In this document: positions 7,658 to 17,458 of the stretch, one piece after another | How the letters are laid out: the number at the start of each line of letters is the position of its first letter | How positions within the stretch are numbered: position 1 is the first letter of the stretch | Assembly: GCF_026262505.1 (NCBI RefSeq) | Contig: NW_026529290.1 | Span: forward strand, 1 to 25,789 | Direction: 5' to 3' | Length of the DNA: 25,789 nt | DNA from: Trichomonas vaginalis G3 | Taxonomy: Eukaryota; Parabasalia; Trichomonadida; Trichomonadidae | Program-made: the position numbers and the translations under genes | The notes under the pieces: generated by a model | Told to the model about the DNA's origin: nothing | What the model saw: the letters and a program-made list of their open reading frames with translations, nothing else | Database searches by the model: none

Positions 7658-8511
7658 TTACAATACTGCGATGGTAGAGTTTAAGAGTTGTGCTTCAATG
7701 TAGAGACAGTCCTTATGGTCTGGAGGTAAGAACACTGGACATTTATGGTCATGAGTGGAGAACATGTCTATCCAAAACTCACGATTGAAGCCAGTTAATT
7801 TATAGTATTTAGGGTTAGGAAGTGGTGAAGTTCTTGTATGACCAATGAACTCATTTTCAACTCCTTACTTAAGTTTGAATATAATATAGCTTGCTTTCTA
7901 TCCCAAATGCCAGGTGTTACAATCTTTGAAAATTCATTTTTCCTCGGAAGCATTGCATCATAATTGAAAACATTCTTGAAGTCTCATTGGTTCAGAGATT
8001 TGAAACTTATACGTAATGGATTTTCTTTCTTTTTAGCGACTTCATTGAATGGTGAATATATAACAAACTGACAGTCATGAGTTCCATCTTCATTTTCATT
8101 AAATTCATAATGAAAGTCTATAAGTTGTGGCTGACTACCTTCTTCTTTCAGTTGTGCAAGAAACTCACGTAAAGGCTGTAAAGTTTGTACTTCAATATTG
8201 AACTTTTTCTCGAACATCTCATTAAATGAAATCATACATTGCAACAATGTTGTATCGTCTTTAAAGTATTTGTATATGTGAATGTTTTGGGCGCTTAAAG
8301 ACTGTTCGTCATTTTCTATCTCGACTTGAAGTATAAAGTCAACCTTTCTGAAAGCACGTGTTATATACATAGATGTTATGCCAATGTACTTCTCTTCATT
8401 TATGTTCACAATCCAGTCTGTTGGAAACTTAAACGTTACTCTGTTCCCCTTTATTTTGACGTCAGGGTTTTCACTACTGAACGCAACAGATAAAGGTATT
8501 TGTCTATACAT
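7658..8511 (-). pseudogene. Penton-like minor capsid protein gene (copy A, broken)
   Basis: The gene runs opposite to the polymerase and starts at the ATG at 8511, which follows the late-type motif TTTATTTTTATCCGAA by a few bases. The N-terminal part (NRVTFKFPTDWIVNINEEKYIGITSMYITRAF) has the alternating hydrophobic pattern of a beta-rich, jelly-roll-like fold. Together with position next to the capsid block, this suggests the single-jelly-roll minor capsid (penton) protein known in Polintons; the assignment is tentative. It is broken, with about one or two breaks. A 5'-truncated second copy lies at 12351-13068. Confidence 0.5.
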
Positions 8512-8535
8512 TTAGTTCGGATAAAAATAAACCAT
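8512..8535 (-). promoter_or_regulatory. Late-type promoter motif TTTATTTTTATCCGAA
   Basis: On the minus strand TTTATTTTTATCCGAACTAA lies between the stop of the Lys/Glu-rich gene and the ATG at 8511. A very similar ATTTTTATCTGAAGTAAA precedes the capsid gene at 9312. Confidence 0.55.
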
Positions 8536-8754
8536 TTACTCTTTCTTTGCTTCAGCTTCTTTAGCTTTTTGTTCTTCCTTTGCTTTTGCTTCTTCTCTAG
8601 CTTTTTTCGCCAGCAAACGTGGGTTCTTCTGTCTTCCAGCAGCTAATGCAGCTAGTTGTTTTTCACTAAGTTTTCTCTTTGGTCTCTCTGGCTTTTGTTC
8701 TTGTTTTTGTTCCTTCAGTTCGGATAAAATTTGCTCACGAATTTCTTTCTTCAA
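8536..8754 (-). CDS. Small Lys/Glu/Ala-rich helical protein
   Basis: At least 72 residues are encoded. The protein is extremely rich in Lys, Glu, Gln and Ala, with a coiled-coil pattern and a basic centre (RPKRKLSEKQLAALAAGRQK) of the kind often seen in small viral nucleic-acid-binding or virion proteins. The open frame continues upstream to about 8825, so the start is not settled; its first residues there (FYLQS) resemble the start of the gene at 25477. The gene sits just upstream of the penton-like gene on the same strand. Function is unknown. Confidence 0.55.
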   Translation of the reverse strand: MKKEIREQILSELKEQKQEQKPERPKRKLSEKQLAALAAGRQKNPRLLAKKAREEAKAKEEQKAKEAEAKKE

Positions 8755-8852
8755 TGCTTCAACATCTATGACCCCTTGGGTCTTGTCCGTAGGATTGTCT
8801 GAGTCATTTGACTGTAGATAAAAAACTAAATTAAAACTTTAACCGATGTAAA

Positions 8853-9284
8853 ATGAGCTTGTCAAAATCAGAACGAGAGTCTATTATATTAAATGACGCA
8901 AGAGGAATACAACATCCTTTCTATTATGTAAGTCAGAGTAAAGATGGTAAAATATATGTAAGAAAAAGAAAGGTTCCATTAGCGAATGCAGAGAGCGACA
9001 ACATTAAGGTGCATGGCAAGGGGAAGCCACGAAGCCCATATAAAACCTTCTGTTCAAACTGAGCCACCAAAAGAACAAGAAGAAAAGAAGCCAGATGTAC
9101 TTTCAATAACGAACCAAGAGCTTATTGCAAAGTTCGTGAATTTCATTGAAAAGCAAACCGAGTCAAAGAACCCTGACCCCCAGTGAAAGAAGTTGAGACA
9201 AAAGAGAATGTACAGTTCATTGAAAATGTCAAGAAACAACTTCCACCACGAATACCAAGAAGAAGAGTGAGAATAATGAAGTAA
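8853..9284 (+). pseudogene. Basic small protein gene next to the capsid gene (broken)
   Basis: The N-terminal part (starting MSLSKSERESIILNDARG) contains FYYVSQSKDGKIYVRKRKVPL, a basic motif shared with the gene at 11429 (FYIHTMKDGRVQFRKIKQPL). The distal part is Lys/Glu-rich and ends in an Arg-rich tail. A virion core or DNA-binding role is possible but unproven. It is broken, with about one or two breaks. The 5' end is divergent from the Lys/Glu-rich gene on the other strand. Confidence 0.5.
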
Positions 9285-9311
9285 ATAGATATTTTTATCT
9301 GAAGTAAATAC
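9285..9311 (+). promoter_or_regulatory. Late-type motif before the capsid gene
   Basis: ATATTTTTATCTGAAGTAAA ends a few bases before the ATG at 9312, matching the motif before the penton-like gene at 8511. Confidence 0.5.
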
Positions 9312-10846
9312 ATGCAGAACGAACAGTTAAACGAATTTACTCCAGCAGAGCATATTCATCAGATTCGCTCATATTTCGATATCATAGACAATGCAGTTCA
9401 AATTGGTGACACTAATAGAAAATATTCTGACGCAAAGATTCCATCACAACCTGGAACTGCTAAAGATAACACATGGGTAACATTCAATCTCTCACCTCCT
9501 GGTGAAAATATGTTGGACCTTTACAATACATTCATTACGTATAAAATGGAAGGTCAATTTATTGTAGATAAAGAAATTGGTTCAGGTTCCAATAAAACAA
9601 ACCCACCAGGATTTTGGATTGGTTTCGATGACGCTTTCTATGCAGTTGCTGGATATCAAATCCTTGCAAATGGTCGTATCGTATATTCTCAAGACAACGC
9701 AAGAGAAGAAGCATATATAACTTCAAACTCACAAACTACCGAACAAATAAAGAAAGTAGATGTTTTTCAAAGACTCGACATGAAGATGTATGGAGTCATT
9801 CGGGAACATGCAGAACAGGACAAATTGTTAGTGGTCCAATTACAGCAGGAAAATCATTTGATTTTAAGCTTCGTTTAAGAATTCCTGTTAGAAGATTCCT
9901 TCCATTAGAAGCTATTCGATTTATTCCAGCTTTTGCAGGAAACATTCAGCTTAAAGTAAAGTTCAGTAGCGACGCCTTACAATGCACATCTATATCTGTA
10001 AATGATATCATTGCTTTCAATCCAACTCTTAAAGTTGCATTTGCTTCAGATTCAAATCCACCGACAAATAAATTTGTTCCATGGAATGAACCATTCACTA
10101 TGATAACGAAGGCAGTAGAAGCTAGTGGAACAGTTACTATTACAACTGTAACCCAGCAACTATTTCGAACAAAGATGGATTTTAATGAATGTTTCATTCA
10201 TCCAAAGTCATTCTCTTTAGACCCTAACATTTATACAGAACTTGTAGAACATTATACAAACGAGGCTTTATGTTTTCCTGTTAAAGTTATGGATTGGATT
10301 CCTATGGACGGTTCATTCTCAAAGAATACAGATAGTTCAAGTGCAACATTTACAGCAGCTTATACGCCTATTAATGTTAAAAGTATTTGGGCACTATTTA
10401 GAAAGAAAGACAACTATTATGTTAATTTTGAGAACCCTAAGTTTAAATATCTTCAGCTTTCCATGGGAGCTTATGGAAATATGCCTGCAGAACCTGAAAA
10501 ATCATATGGACCTGTATTTTATGAAATGGTTGCGAACGCTTGCAATACAAACAATGATATGATTGGATTTAATGAAGATGTTATGAGGTCATTGGTGGAT
10601 GATGGTAGTGTGGAACATAAATGGGATAGCTATGACAACACACATTTCTTATGTGGTTTTCCAACAGAAGTGGACTTTTGCTTCCAGCAAGGTCAAACAT
10701 CTACTGCTCCAATAACATACAAATTGTCTGTTAAAGGACCTATTGAACTAGCAACTGAAAATGTACCAAAGCCACTTATTGGATTTATGAGGGATTGTTG
10801 CTTTGCAATACAAGTAAGCAGTCAGGCAACCAATAATAAGACTTGA
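9312..10846 (+). pseudogene. Probable major capsid protein gene, double-jelly-roll type (broken)
   Basis: A region of about 1.5 kb whose translations are beta-rich and have the look of Polinton/virophage major capsid proteins: an early TWVTFNLSPPGENMLDLYNT segment, long stretches of alternating hydrophobics, a Pro/Phe-rich middle (RIPVRRFLPLEAIRFIPAF), and a late IKSIWALF/NPKFKYLQLSMGAYG type section. Length fits the ~500-residue double-jelly-roll family. Identification is by general pattern and context beside the penton-like and membrane genes, not by a matched motif. It looks broken, with about one break. It is present only once because copy B is cut before this point. Confidence 0.6.
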
Positions 10847-10888
10847 CGACTATAACTTAGCAGACGACAGTGAGGAATAAAGGATGAA

Positions 10889-10910
10889 CGTTTATTTTTA
10901 AAGCTTATAA
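10889..10910 (+). promoter_or_regulatory. TTTATTTTT motif before the 10911 gene
   Basis: CGTTTATTTTTAAAGC followed by TTATAA immediately precedes the ATG. It can be read as the 3'-end signal of the capsid gene (45 bases after its stop), as the promoter of the next gene, or as both. Confidence 0.5.
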
Positions 10911-11380
10911 ATGAGTTCTTCATCAAGCTCTCGTGAACCTTCACCATCTGTGAAACAAACTTTACCAAACGATTATGGAGCACCTATTGAATATTTCTTA
11001 CGAGCTGCACAATGGCAAAGAGCAGTCTCACCAAGGTTAGGTGTTCCACCAGCTCCTGTCAAAAATAGCATTTGGTCAAGTCCTTATATAAGATATGGTC
11101 TCCCACTAGGTTTGCTAGCTACAGCAGGAGCAGTAATGATGTTGAAAAGAAATAAAGCAAATGTTATAAATAATACTGAAGTAGCTGAATTGAACAAACT
11201 CCGACACCATCGCCAAAACCAACGTCAAAACCAACGCCTTCACAAACAACACCTTCAATGACTCCTGAACCTATGAAAGTACAAACTCCTGTTCAAAAGT
11301 CAACTCCAAAACCGACTCCAACATTTAAACCAGAACCTACTCCTCAAATAAATCGTAAAACTCCTGCGTTTCCTTACTGA
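10911..11380 (+). pseudogene. Putative virion membrane protein with Pro/Thr-rich tail (broken)
   Basis: The start has a Ser run (MSSSSSSREPSPS), a ~45-residue soluble part, then one hydrophobic membrane segment (YGLPLGLLATAGAVMML) followed by a basic KRNK. The distal part is very rich in Pro, Thr and Lys. Single-pass proteins with Pro-rich tails occur beside capsid genes in Polinton-like viruses, but no family was recognised. It is broken, with about one break. CGTTTATTTTTAAAGCTTATAA lies just before the ATG. Confidence 0.5.
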
Positions 11381-11428
11381 AAAAATAATGTTAGTTTTAT
11401 TTTATTTGAACATTTTATTTAGAGTAAA

Positions 11429-11663
11429 ATGACGACTAAAGTCACTGAAGCAATGAAACAAAATTTTTGGTAGAATACATTAAATCAGGAACTGTTCCAG
11501 AAGGTTTTTACATTCATACTATGAAGGATGGTAGAGTTCAGTTTAGAAAGATAAAGCAACCATTAGATAGAGAAGGTATTTAAGGAAGATTAAACTTCAT
11601 GAGGACAACATTGCTGAACTTAAGAAGAAGTTAGAAGAGTTGGAGAAAGGAAGAGAGTTATAA
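11429..11663 (+). pseudogene. Very small basic protein gene (broken)
   Basis: The gene is preceded by the AATAATGTTAGTTTTATTTT promoter type. Its translations contain FYIHTMKDGRVQFRKIKQPL, like the gene at 8853, and end in a Lys/Glu coiled coil. About two breaks are present. It was probably a protein of under 80 residues. Function is unknown. Confidence 0.4.
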
Positions 11664-11838
11664 AGCAATGAATTCAACAGGGTGAAAAAGAGGTGAAAAA
11701 AGAGGTGAGATTCACCACTTCACCTAAATTTATTTTTGTGCTATGTTTTCATACGTGTGAGGGTGGTGATATCATTAATTTTTAAGTTTATTTTTATTTT
11801 ACTGAATTTTTATTTTATTTTTATTTTATTTTATATAA
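11664..11838. promoter_or_regulatory. Intergenic region with GGTGAAA iterons, hairpin and promoter
   Basis: GGTGAAA at about 11681, 11692 and 11704 is followed by GGTGAGATTCACC and AATTTATTTTTGTG. Further on, a GATATCATTAAT sequence echoes half of the palindrome pair at 176-198. A run of TTTTATTTT blocks then ends in ATATAA before the ATG at 11839. Confidence 0.55.
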
Positions 11839-12165
11839 ATGACGAAAACTATTGAGATAACAAACTACAACGGTCATGAGTTCAAGAATTTGTTCTTCGT
11901 TCCTCGTGAAAATACATTCTATCAGATACGAGGGAGAAAGGGTAAAGTTAGTTTGAGCGTTTATGAAGGAATGAAGAATGGAAAGTTTATACAAGCATAC
12001 GATACAAACGGTAAACGTGTTTCATTAGCTTTGTCAAAACTTACTAACATTTATTTTGACAGTGACTTTGACTCTGACGATTGGAGCGACAGCAGCGATA
12101 CTGAAGAATATGAACTATTGTGTGAAGCACAGCAATGGGAAGAGTTGCAATACTTTTGTAAGTGA
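11839..12165 (+). CDS. Small protein with an acidic Asp/Ser tail, family unknown
   Basis: This protein has 108 residues. The first ~70 are mixed, beta-like and basic (HEFKNLFFVPRENTFYQIRG), followed by an acidic stretch (FDSDFDSDDWSDSSDTEE) and a short amphipathic end. I do not recognise it. It is the last gene of copy A before its right edge and looks whole. GAACGTTTATTTTTAC follows the stop directly, the usual 3' motif of this element. Confidence 0.6.
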   Translation: MTKTIEITNYNGHEFKNLFFVPRENTFYQIRGRKGKVSLSVYEGMKNGKFIQAYDTNGKRVSLALSKLTNIYFDSDFDSDDWSDSSDTEEYELLCEAQQWEELQYFCK

Positions 12166-12350
12166 GAACGTTTATTTTTACAGTAGTAAGGTGAAGTGGT
12201 TGGCGGCTTTATAAATATTTAAGGTTAAGTTGGTGTTTGTGTTTGTGTTGTAAAATATACGTTACTGGTTTTGTAAAGTGTCAAAACAGCTAAGTGGTGT
12301 ATGGAGGCGCGCAGTGCCTCAGTACACGACTTACCCATACTAACTACAAA
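12166..12350. other. Presumed terminal non-coding region of copy A
   Basis: No gene is seen here. The stretch has a GTGTTT simple repeat (about 12231-12251) and a GC-richer imperfect hairpin (12291-12333), then ends where copy B begins. Composition differs from the neighbours. It may be one terminal repeat of copy A; the other end is outside the window, so this is untested. Confidence 0.45.
12291..12333. repeat. Imperfect 18-bp stem hairpin at the A/B junction
   Basis: TAAGTGGTGTATGGAGGC (12291-12308) pairs with GCCTCAGTACACGACTTA (12316-12333). There are two mismatches and one G-T pair, with a 7-base loop. It ends 17 bases before the start of copy B homology. Confidence 0.8.
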
Positions 12351-13068
12351 TATGTATATAACACGTGCTTTCAGAAAGGTTGACTTTATACTTCAAGTCG
12401 AGATAGAAAATGACGAACAGTCTTTAAGCGCCTAAAACATTCACATATACAAATACTTTAAAGACAGTACGACGTTAGAAGACTGTATAATTACATTTTA
12501 CGAAAATTTTCAAAAGAAGTTTAACATGGATTTAGAAAAATTAAAACCTTTACGTGATTTTCTTGCAGAACTGAAAGAAGAAGGAATTGTAGAAAGATTA
12601 ATAGCTTTTCATTACGAGTTTGTACCAAATGAAGATGGAACTCATGACTGTCAATTCATTGTATTCTCACCATTCAATGAAGTCGCTAAAGAGAAAAAAA
12701 ATCCATTACGTATAAGATTTCAAATCTCTGAACCAAGTGATGATTTCAAGAATGTTTTCAATTATGATGCAATGCTTCCGAGGAAAGATGAATTTTCAAA
12801 GATTAGATTTCCAGGCATTTGGGATAGAAAGCAAGCTATATTATATTCAAACTTAAGTAAGGGAGTTGAAAATGAGTTTATTGGTCATACAAGAAATTCA
12901 CCATTACCAAATCCTAAATACTATAAATTAACTGGCTTCAATCGTGAGTTTTGGATAGACATGTTCTCCACTCATGACCATAAAGCACCAGTGTTCTTAC
13001 CTCCAGACCATAAGGACTGTCTCTACATTGAAGCACAACTCTTAAACTCTACCATCGCAGTATTGTAA
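12351..13068 (+). pseudogene. Penton-like minor capsid gene of copy B (truncated at the junction, broken)
   Basis: Homologous to 7658-8371 on the opposite strand, starting at the codons for MYITRAFRKVDF. The 5' part is missing at the copy junction. The distal part encodes a well-kept ~180-residue stretch (EFIGHTRNSPLPNPKYYKLTG and onward to LLNSTIAVL). There are about two breaks besides the truncation. It converges on the polymerase of copy B. Confidence 0.55.
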
Positions 13069-13081
13069 AATCTACGCTAGC

Positions 13082-13192
13082 TTTATTTTTATCATTCATG
13101 ACCTCATTCATGACCTCATTCATGACCTCATTCATGACCTCATTGCTGATAAAAATAAATGACCTCATTCATGACCTCATTCATGACCTCAG
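13082..13192. repeat. 12-bp ATTCATGACCTC tandem repeat between convergent genes
   Basis: ATGACCTC occurs at 13098, 13110, 13122 and 13134, then at 13159, 13171 and 13183, always 12 apart within each block. The array is bracketed by TTTATTTTTATC (13083) and its inverted form GATAAAAATAAA (about 13148), each lying just past one of the convergent stops. Confidence 0.85.
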
Positions 13193-16100
13193 AACTTCAA
13201 CTTACGAATAAAGCTTGTTTTAGTCGTTATTGAGAAGTTAAACTTTTCAGCAAAACAAGGTTGACATGACTTACATAAGTCAAATCCAATCTCTTGACCA
13301 TCATGAAGTGATTTGTAAAGTTTCATTAAACTGAACTCAGAGTCTTTGTCATATGTTCCAACAGGTATGTGAATGTTCTTATCTTTCATAATAGCATTGT
13401 ATGCTTCAGGAAACATTTCATTTAGCTGTTAAAGCAAGGACGTCTTGTTTGACACCTTTGCAACGTGCATGGAATGCAACTTCATTTAAATCATTTGTGA
13501 GTAAGTCTATGTAGGTCTTCTTTCCACAAAATATTGACTTGTATGCTAAACTTTGTTTTCCAGGTGTTATTTCTGCGAATCTGAATGAAATTGACCAAGG
13601 TTCTTTCCTATAAGTTCGCGACCGTATCTCTTCTTAAACTCTACTGCAAGCTTTGGTATGTCTTCATTGAAAATATGCATGCTATCGCAGTCCTGGTAAA
13701 TATTTGAAGTCCCATATCTTCGGCAGTACAGAATACTTCGCACATTATTCTCTTCGACATAGACAGAATGTTAACACCAAGTGGACAGAAGTTAAAGTGT
13801 CTGCAAATGCTTTTCGTTAGCTTGAAAATAGTTTTATCTGAACCATCCAAACCTTCGAACTTCACTATATGGTTGTAGTTTCTGATGGCATATCTTATAG
13901 CATCTTTGTCATTTACTATGGTTATTTTTGACTCAATAGGAGATAGAATAGTTTTGCCATAAATACTGTTCAGAATGAGCTTTATATTTTCTTGCAAAGG
14001 ATTTCCTTCTTTCTTATACTTTAACCTTAACTCAAACAACTTCTTTACTTCATCTCTTATTCTAATATCTCTGTTTCCATCGTAATAGTATCCTTGCAAC
14101 ACTTCACATTTGACACCTTGATATTTTATGAGGTCTTGTAATGTTATATGGTCAACATACATTAAACAGCAAGTGTTTGAACTTCTGGGAACGTTAAGTT
14201 CTGGATTTAGTTCAGGGTCACAAACTATTAAAGGAAAGTGTCTATGTATTCCAATCTCTGTTATCTTAATGAGAACAAAGAAGCCAGACATAAACTTTTC
14301 ACCAATGGGTTCCTTTTGGTCGTCATCGAATAAATGTCTCATGAGATACTCTGTGCTTAACATTTCTTTCTTCATAACCTTTGGAATACCTTCTAAAGTA
14401 CAAAGTCTTGCTATAGCTGAGGGATATAATGAAACAGCGTCGAAATCAGCAATGAGTTTCTTTTCGCTCTTTTGTTTCATGTTATCTGACAGCATACATC
14501 TTCCACCTTGAATACAGCGTGAAATAAATTCTCTTGGTTTATTTGAGAGGTCATATAAATTTCCATTCGGGAAGTACACTCTGTTCTCAAACAATTTGTT
14601 AGCAATAGAACAAATACTAACGTAGTCATAAACGTTTAAATCAAATTCTTTTAATATATCATTGCGGAACTTAACAAAACCTTCTCTTAAAATTCTTACA
14701 TCTTGTTTGCAATAAAATGTGCTATACTTTTCTAAGTCGAAGTGGTTTTCATCTATTCTGCAACCTTTGATGGAATCTATGTTTTTCATGAACGTATCAA
14801 TATCTTTTACAAACTTACACGCTTCAGAAATGACACCAATTCTGTTGTCATTCATGAGCAAAGTACTGCTGTAGTAGTTGTATGGAAATACTTCCTTTTC
14901 ACCACACTGCAAATGAAACATAGCAGGAAATAGTTTAAGCTTCTTATTTATAACAGTGTAAGAGTCTTTAATAATGATTGCTTTACCTTTATATATTCCC
15001 GTTATTTGCATTGTTCGTGAACCTTTAATGATGGGAGTTCCTTTCACTTCTGTCATGTGTCTTAAGATGAAGTTTATGTCATAACTGAGGTTATGGAAAT
15101 ATATTAAACTCTTGTCAGGAAGTCGTTCCAAAAATTCTGTTGCACAGTTCTGACCCCAAATGCTTTCACTCACTGAACCATCTTCACTGTAACATATGTT
15201 AAAAGCTTTATGAACTCCATCAGTGCTACATTCAAAGTCAGCAAAGAAAACGTGCTCAGGAATGAACTTGCACTTATTTTTATTTACTTCTTTTGACTCG
15301 GCTTTCTTCTTCAGTTGTACACAATACTTTGGAGCATATGTCAAATCTTTAAATGGTGCAAGGTTCTGTTTATATAAGTCAGTCGTATATGTGAAAAGTT
15401 CTCCATAAGAAATAGGTTCGAAATATTTGCACTCCCACAATGTTTTCATAACATCCCATAACGGTGTTGTTCTATCATAACGAACTACATATTTGTTCTC
15501 TCTCTTTGTATAAATCTTCATCTGTTTCTCAATGTTCATTCCACCACACTCCTTCAAGATTTCTATATAGTTGCGAATGAAATATGTTGTCATTGGTAAT
15601 CTTTCATTTAGCATGTAGTGGTCTTCAACAAGAAGTAAGTCAATAGTTCTAACAGTTTCACATTCTTTTGGTATGTATCTCTTTATTTCATTATGTCTTG
15701 AGTCATTGAAGTAACCAATGGTAACATTAAATGCTATACCTGTTGCGTCAGAAATTTCTTGTACTTTACTTTGAGGAAAGTCTCTAACACGAATGACTTC
15801 TCTCATGTGGTCAATAGTCTCTCATTACTCCAGCCTGAATGCAAGCATAAACGAAACAATTGTCTTCTGTCATAAGTGTTGCAGTTCTTTTGTTCATTCA
15901 TTGAAGATTTGGTAGCGTTCAAGATTTATAGGTAATGTGCAAAGATACTTCCAGAACTGACCGCTTCTCTTCTTATAAAACTTCTTTTCACCATTATCTT
16001 TCCAAAAGCTTTCTATAAGTGCTGGGTTTCCTGTTTGCTTAAGAGCTTCCAAAATGGCTTTCTGGTCATTTGTCAGTGTGCTTTCATCTCTATATGGTCT

Positions 16101-16397
16101 CTTTTTTGGTTTGCCTTTCTTTACATCTGACATCGTTAAGCCTTCATATTCTGTTAAATCATACATCTTTATTTCAGTAAGATTCTTTATGTTTGTCAAG
16201 AAGAAGTCATAGTGCATTTCAACAATACCTGCAGCATTTGCTTCTATCTCTGATATAAAGTTCTCCTTCAAGAGCTGATGTAGTAATGTTCCAATATTAT
16301 TGAGGTTTAACGTAGAACATTCATACTTTCCACCAAGTTTATAACATACCATCCATCTTTGTTGGGAGTTTATTTTAATCTTCTCTAAGAGTCTCAT
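13189..16397 (-). pseudogene. Protein-primed-type family B DNA polymerase (copy B, broken)
   Basis: This is the reverse-strand copy of the polymerase at 4403-7576, with the same exonuclease and palm motifs recognisable, including ADFEC, NLSYD, DFDAVSLYPS and NSIYGK. In the stretches compared by eye it differs by a few percent, mostly at third codon positions. It is broken, with about four breaks. Its beginning overlaps the end of the neighbouring charged-protein gene in the ATGA arrangement. The OTU-like stretch is also recognisable in the N-terminal part. Confidence 0.9.
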
Positions 16398-16957
16398 GAA
16401 AACCTTACCGAAATGTTTGTGTAAGTAGTCTCTGTTTGGTTCATCTAAAGCTTCGATGTTAAAGTCAATGAGTCTATTGCCTGTCTTAACATTCCTCTTC
16501 CTATTCTCTTCATCTTTCTTTAACCATCTCTCACCTTCTTTTGGTTTGTCGTCAATGGAACGAAGGACATCGTTAGCTTTGCGAACTTGTTCTATAGCGC
16601 TTTAAACATCTCTCTTCTCTGTTGTTTCAGTGTGTCGTCTCTTCTTCTTGTTTCACCAACGTTTGCATTTGTTATGTCAAACATTTCTCTTCTTACTTCA
16701 TGAGGTACTGAACGTCTATGATATAAGTCAATAGCAACGTCATTTAAAGGAAATGCTCTTGCATGGACTTCGTCCTCGCCGCGTTGCGGCTTTATGAACT
16801 CATGAATTCTATCATAACTTATTGCACCATTATAGTCATTGAGGATGTCAGCGAGTGCTTTTTTGTTTGTTGCGTAATGCTTTGCAACATCTATATTAGC
16901 TTCTGTAAGAAGTTGTTTTATTTCCGAGTGTTCTAACTTAGACAACTTCCGATACAT
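16394..16957 (-). pseudogene. Possible terminal-protein gene of copy B (broken)
   Basis: Homologue of 3730-4362, directly upstream of the polymerase in the same order. It has only one unit of the MFDITNANVG repeat where copy A has two, which accounts for the 69-base length difference. About one or two breaks. The start at 16957 follows the CTACTAAAG-ATG promoter end shared with copy A. Confidence 0.6.
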
Positions 16958-17047
16958 CTTTAGTAGGAAATAAAAAAATATTTTTTGAAAAAATTAGATT
17001 AGATTTTTTTAAGTTATTTTTCAAAATAATTTAATATTTTTATTTTA
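16958..17047. promoter_or_regulatory. Divergent A/T-rich promoter, copy B
   Basis: These 90 bases between divergent starts on both strands contain the TTTTTCAAAAAATATTTTTT block once. In copy A the same block occurs twice, on either side of the 3301 gene. Confidence 0.6.
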
Positions 17048-17458
17048 ATGAAACACATGCAAGATTGCAAGTTCTTTTCATACAATGCTCTCGCTACTGC
17101 CATCAAGAATGAGTTCAATGGTGCTGCAAATGTTAATGTTATCTTTAACAAGAAGTTTGTGAAAGAATCTAAGTTTGGTCAGTATGTCAGACCATTAGCT
17201 ATCGTCATTGACCGCAAACGTTATACTTCACAAGAGTTAGCAGTAGTTTTGAAACAAAAGAGTTTCTTCGTGAATGTCAAAGATACTCATTATACTGTCA
17301 TAAAGAACTCTAACGTTGACTTCTTCAGTATTGCTTTAAATCTTTCCGAACAGAAAGAATATAAGAAAGGTGAAACAAATGTGAAATATTATCCTTCATC
17401 TCTGAAGACAATAACGAACAAAGATGTTATACAGAAATTCTTACCAAAGGTTGAATAA
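17048..17458 (+). CDS. Unrecognised 136-residue Maverick protein (copy B)
   Basis: The open frame looks whole. It begins MKHMQDCKFFSYNALATAI and is basic, with an apparent alternation of strands and helices. The central FGQYVRPLAIVIDRKRYTSQ is the best-kept part when compared with the copy-A homologue at 2742-3212. It has no membrane segment or recognisable catalytic motif. It is divergent from the replication genes and shares their A/T-rich promoter gap, which suggests an accessory replication role at most; that is inference. Confidence 0.6.
   Translation: MKHMQDCKFFSYNALATAIKNEFNGAANVNVIFNKKFVKESKFGQYVRPLAIVIDRKRYTSQELAVVLKQKSFFVNVKDTHYTVIKNSNVDFFSIALNLSEQKEYKKGETNVKYYPSSLKTITNKDVIQKFLPKVE

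Larger units (their letters stand above)
1..8371. repeat. Left arm of giant inverted repeat (pairs with 12351-21090)
   Basis: Base 1 pairs with about 21090 and base 8371 with about 12351 in reverse complement. Sample anchors are the integrase end (1-133 with 20958-21090), the tandem palindromes (176-198 with 20893-20915), the polymerase, and the penton-like gene end (7658 with about 13068). The arms differ by scattered substitutions, a gene present or absent (3301-3678), an internal fusion (near 1070) and a repeat expansion on the other arm. The arm continues beyond the left edge. Confidence 0.9.
1..12350 (+). mobile_element. Maverick/Polinton element, copy A (left end outside window, broken)
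   Basis: This span carries a Maverick-type gene set in one order: the integrase end, regulatory genes, protein-primed-type family B polymerase and capsid genes. The left end is outside the window. The right end is placed at about 12350, because there the sequence switches abruptly to a second, inverted copy that starts inside the penton-like gene. Several genes look whole, others are broken; I estimate roughly eight to ten breaks. Sequence in common with copy B differs by a few percent where compared by eye, mostly silently, so the copy looks fairly young. Family assignment rests on the combination of integrase, PolB and capsid-like genes. Confidence 0.85.

Noticed and set aside
12291-12333. 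tRNA or other structured RNA gene
   Set aside because: One imperfect stem only; no cloverleaf, no T-loop or promoter boxes seen.
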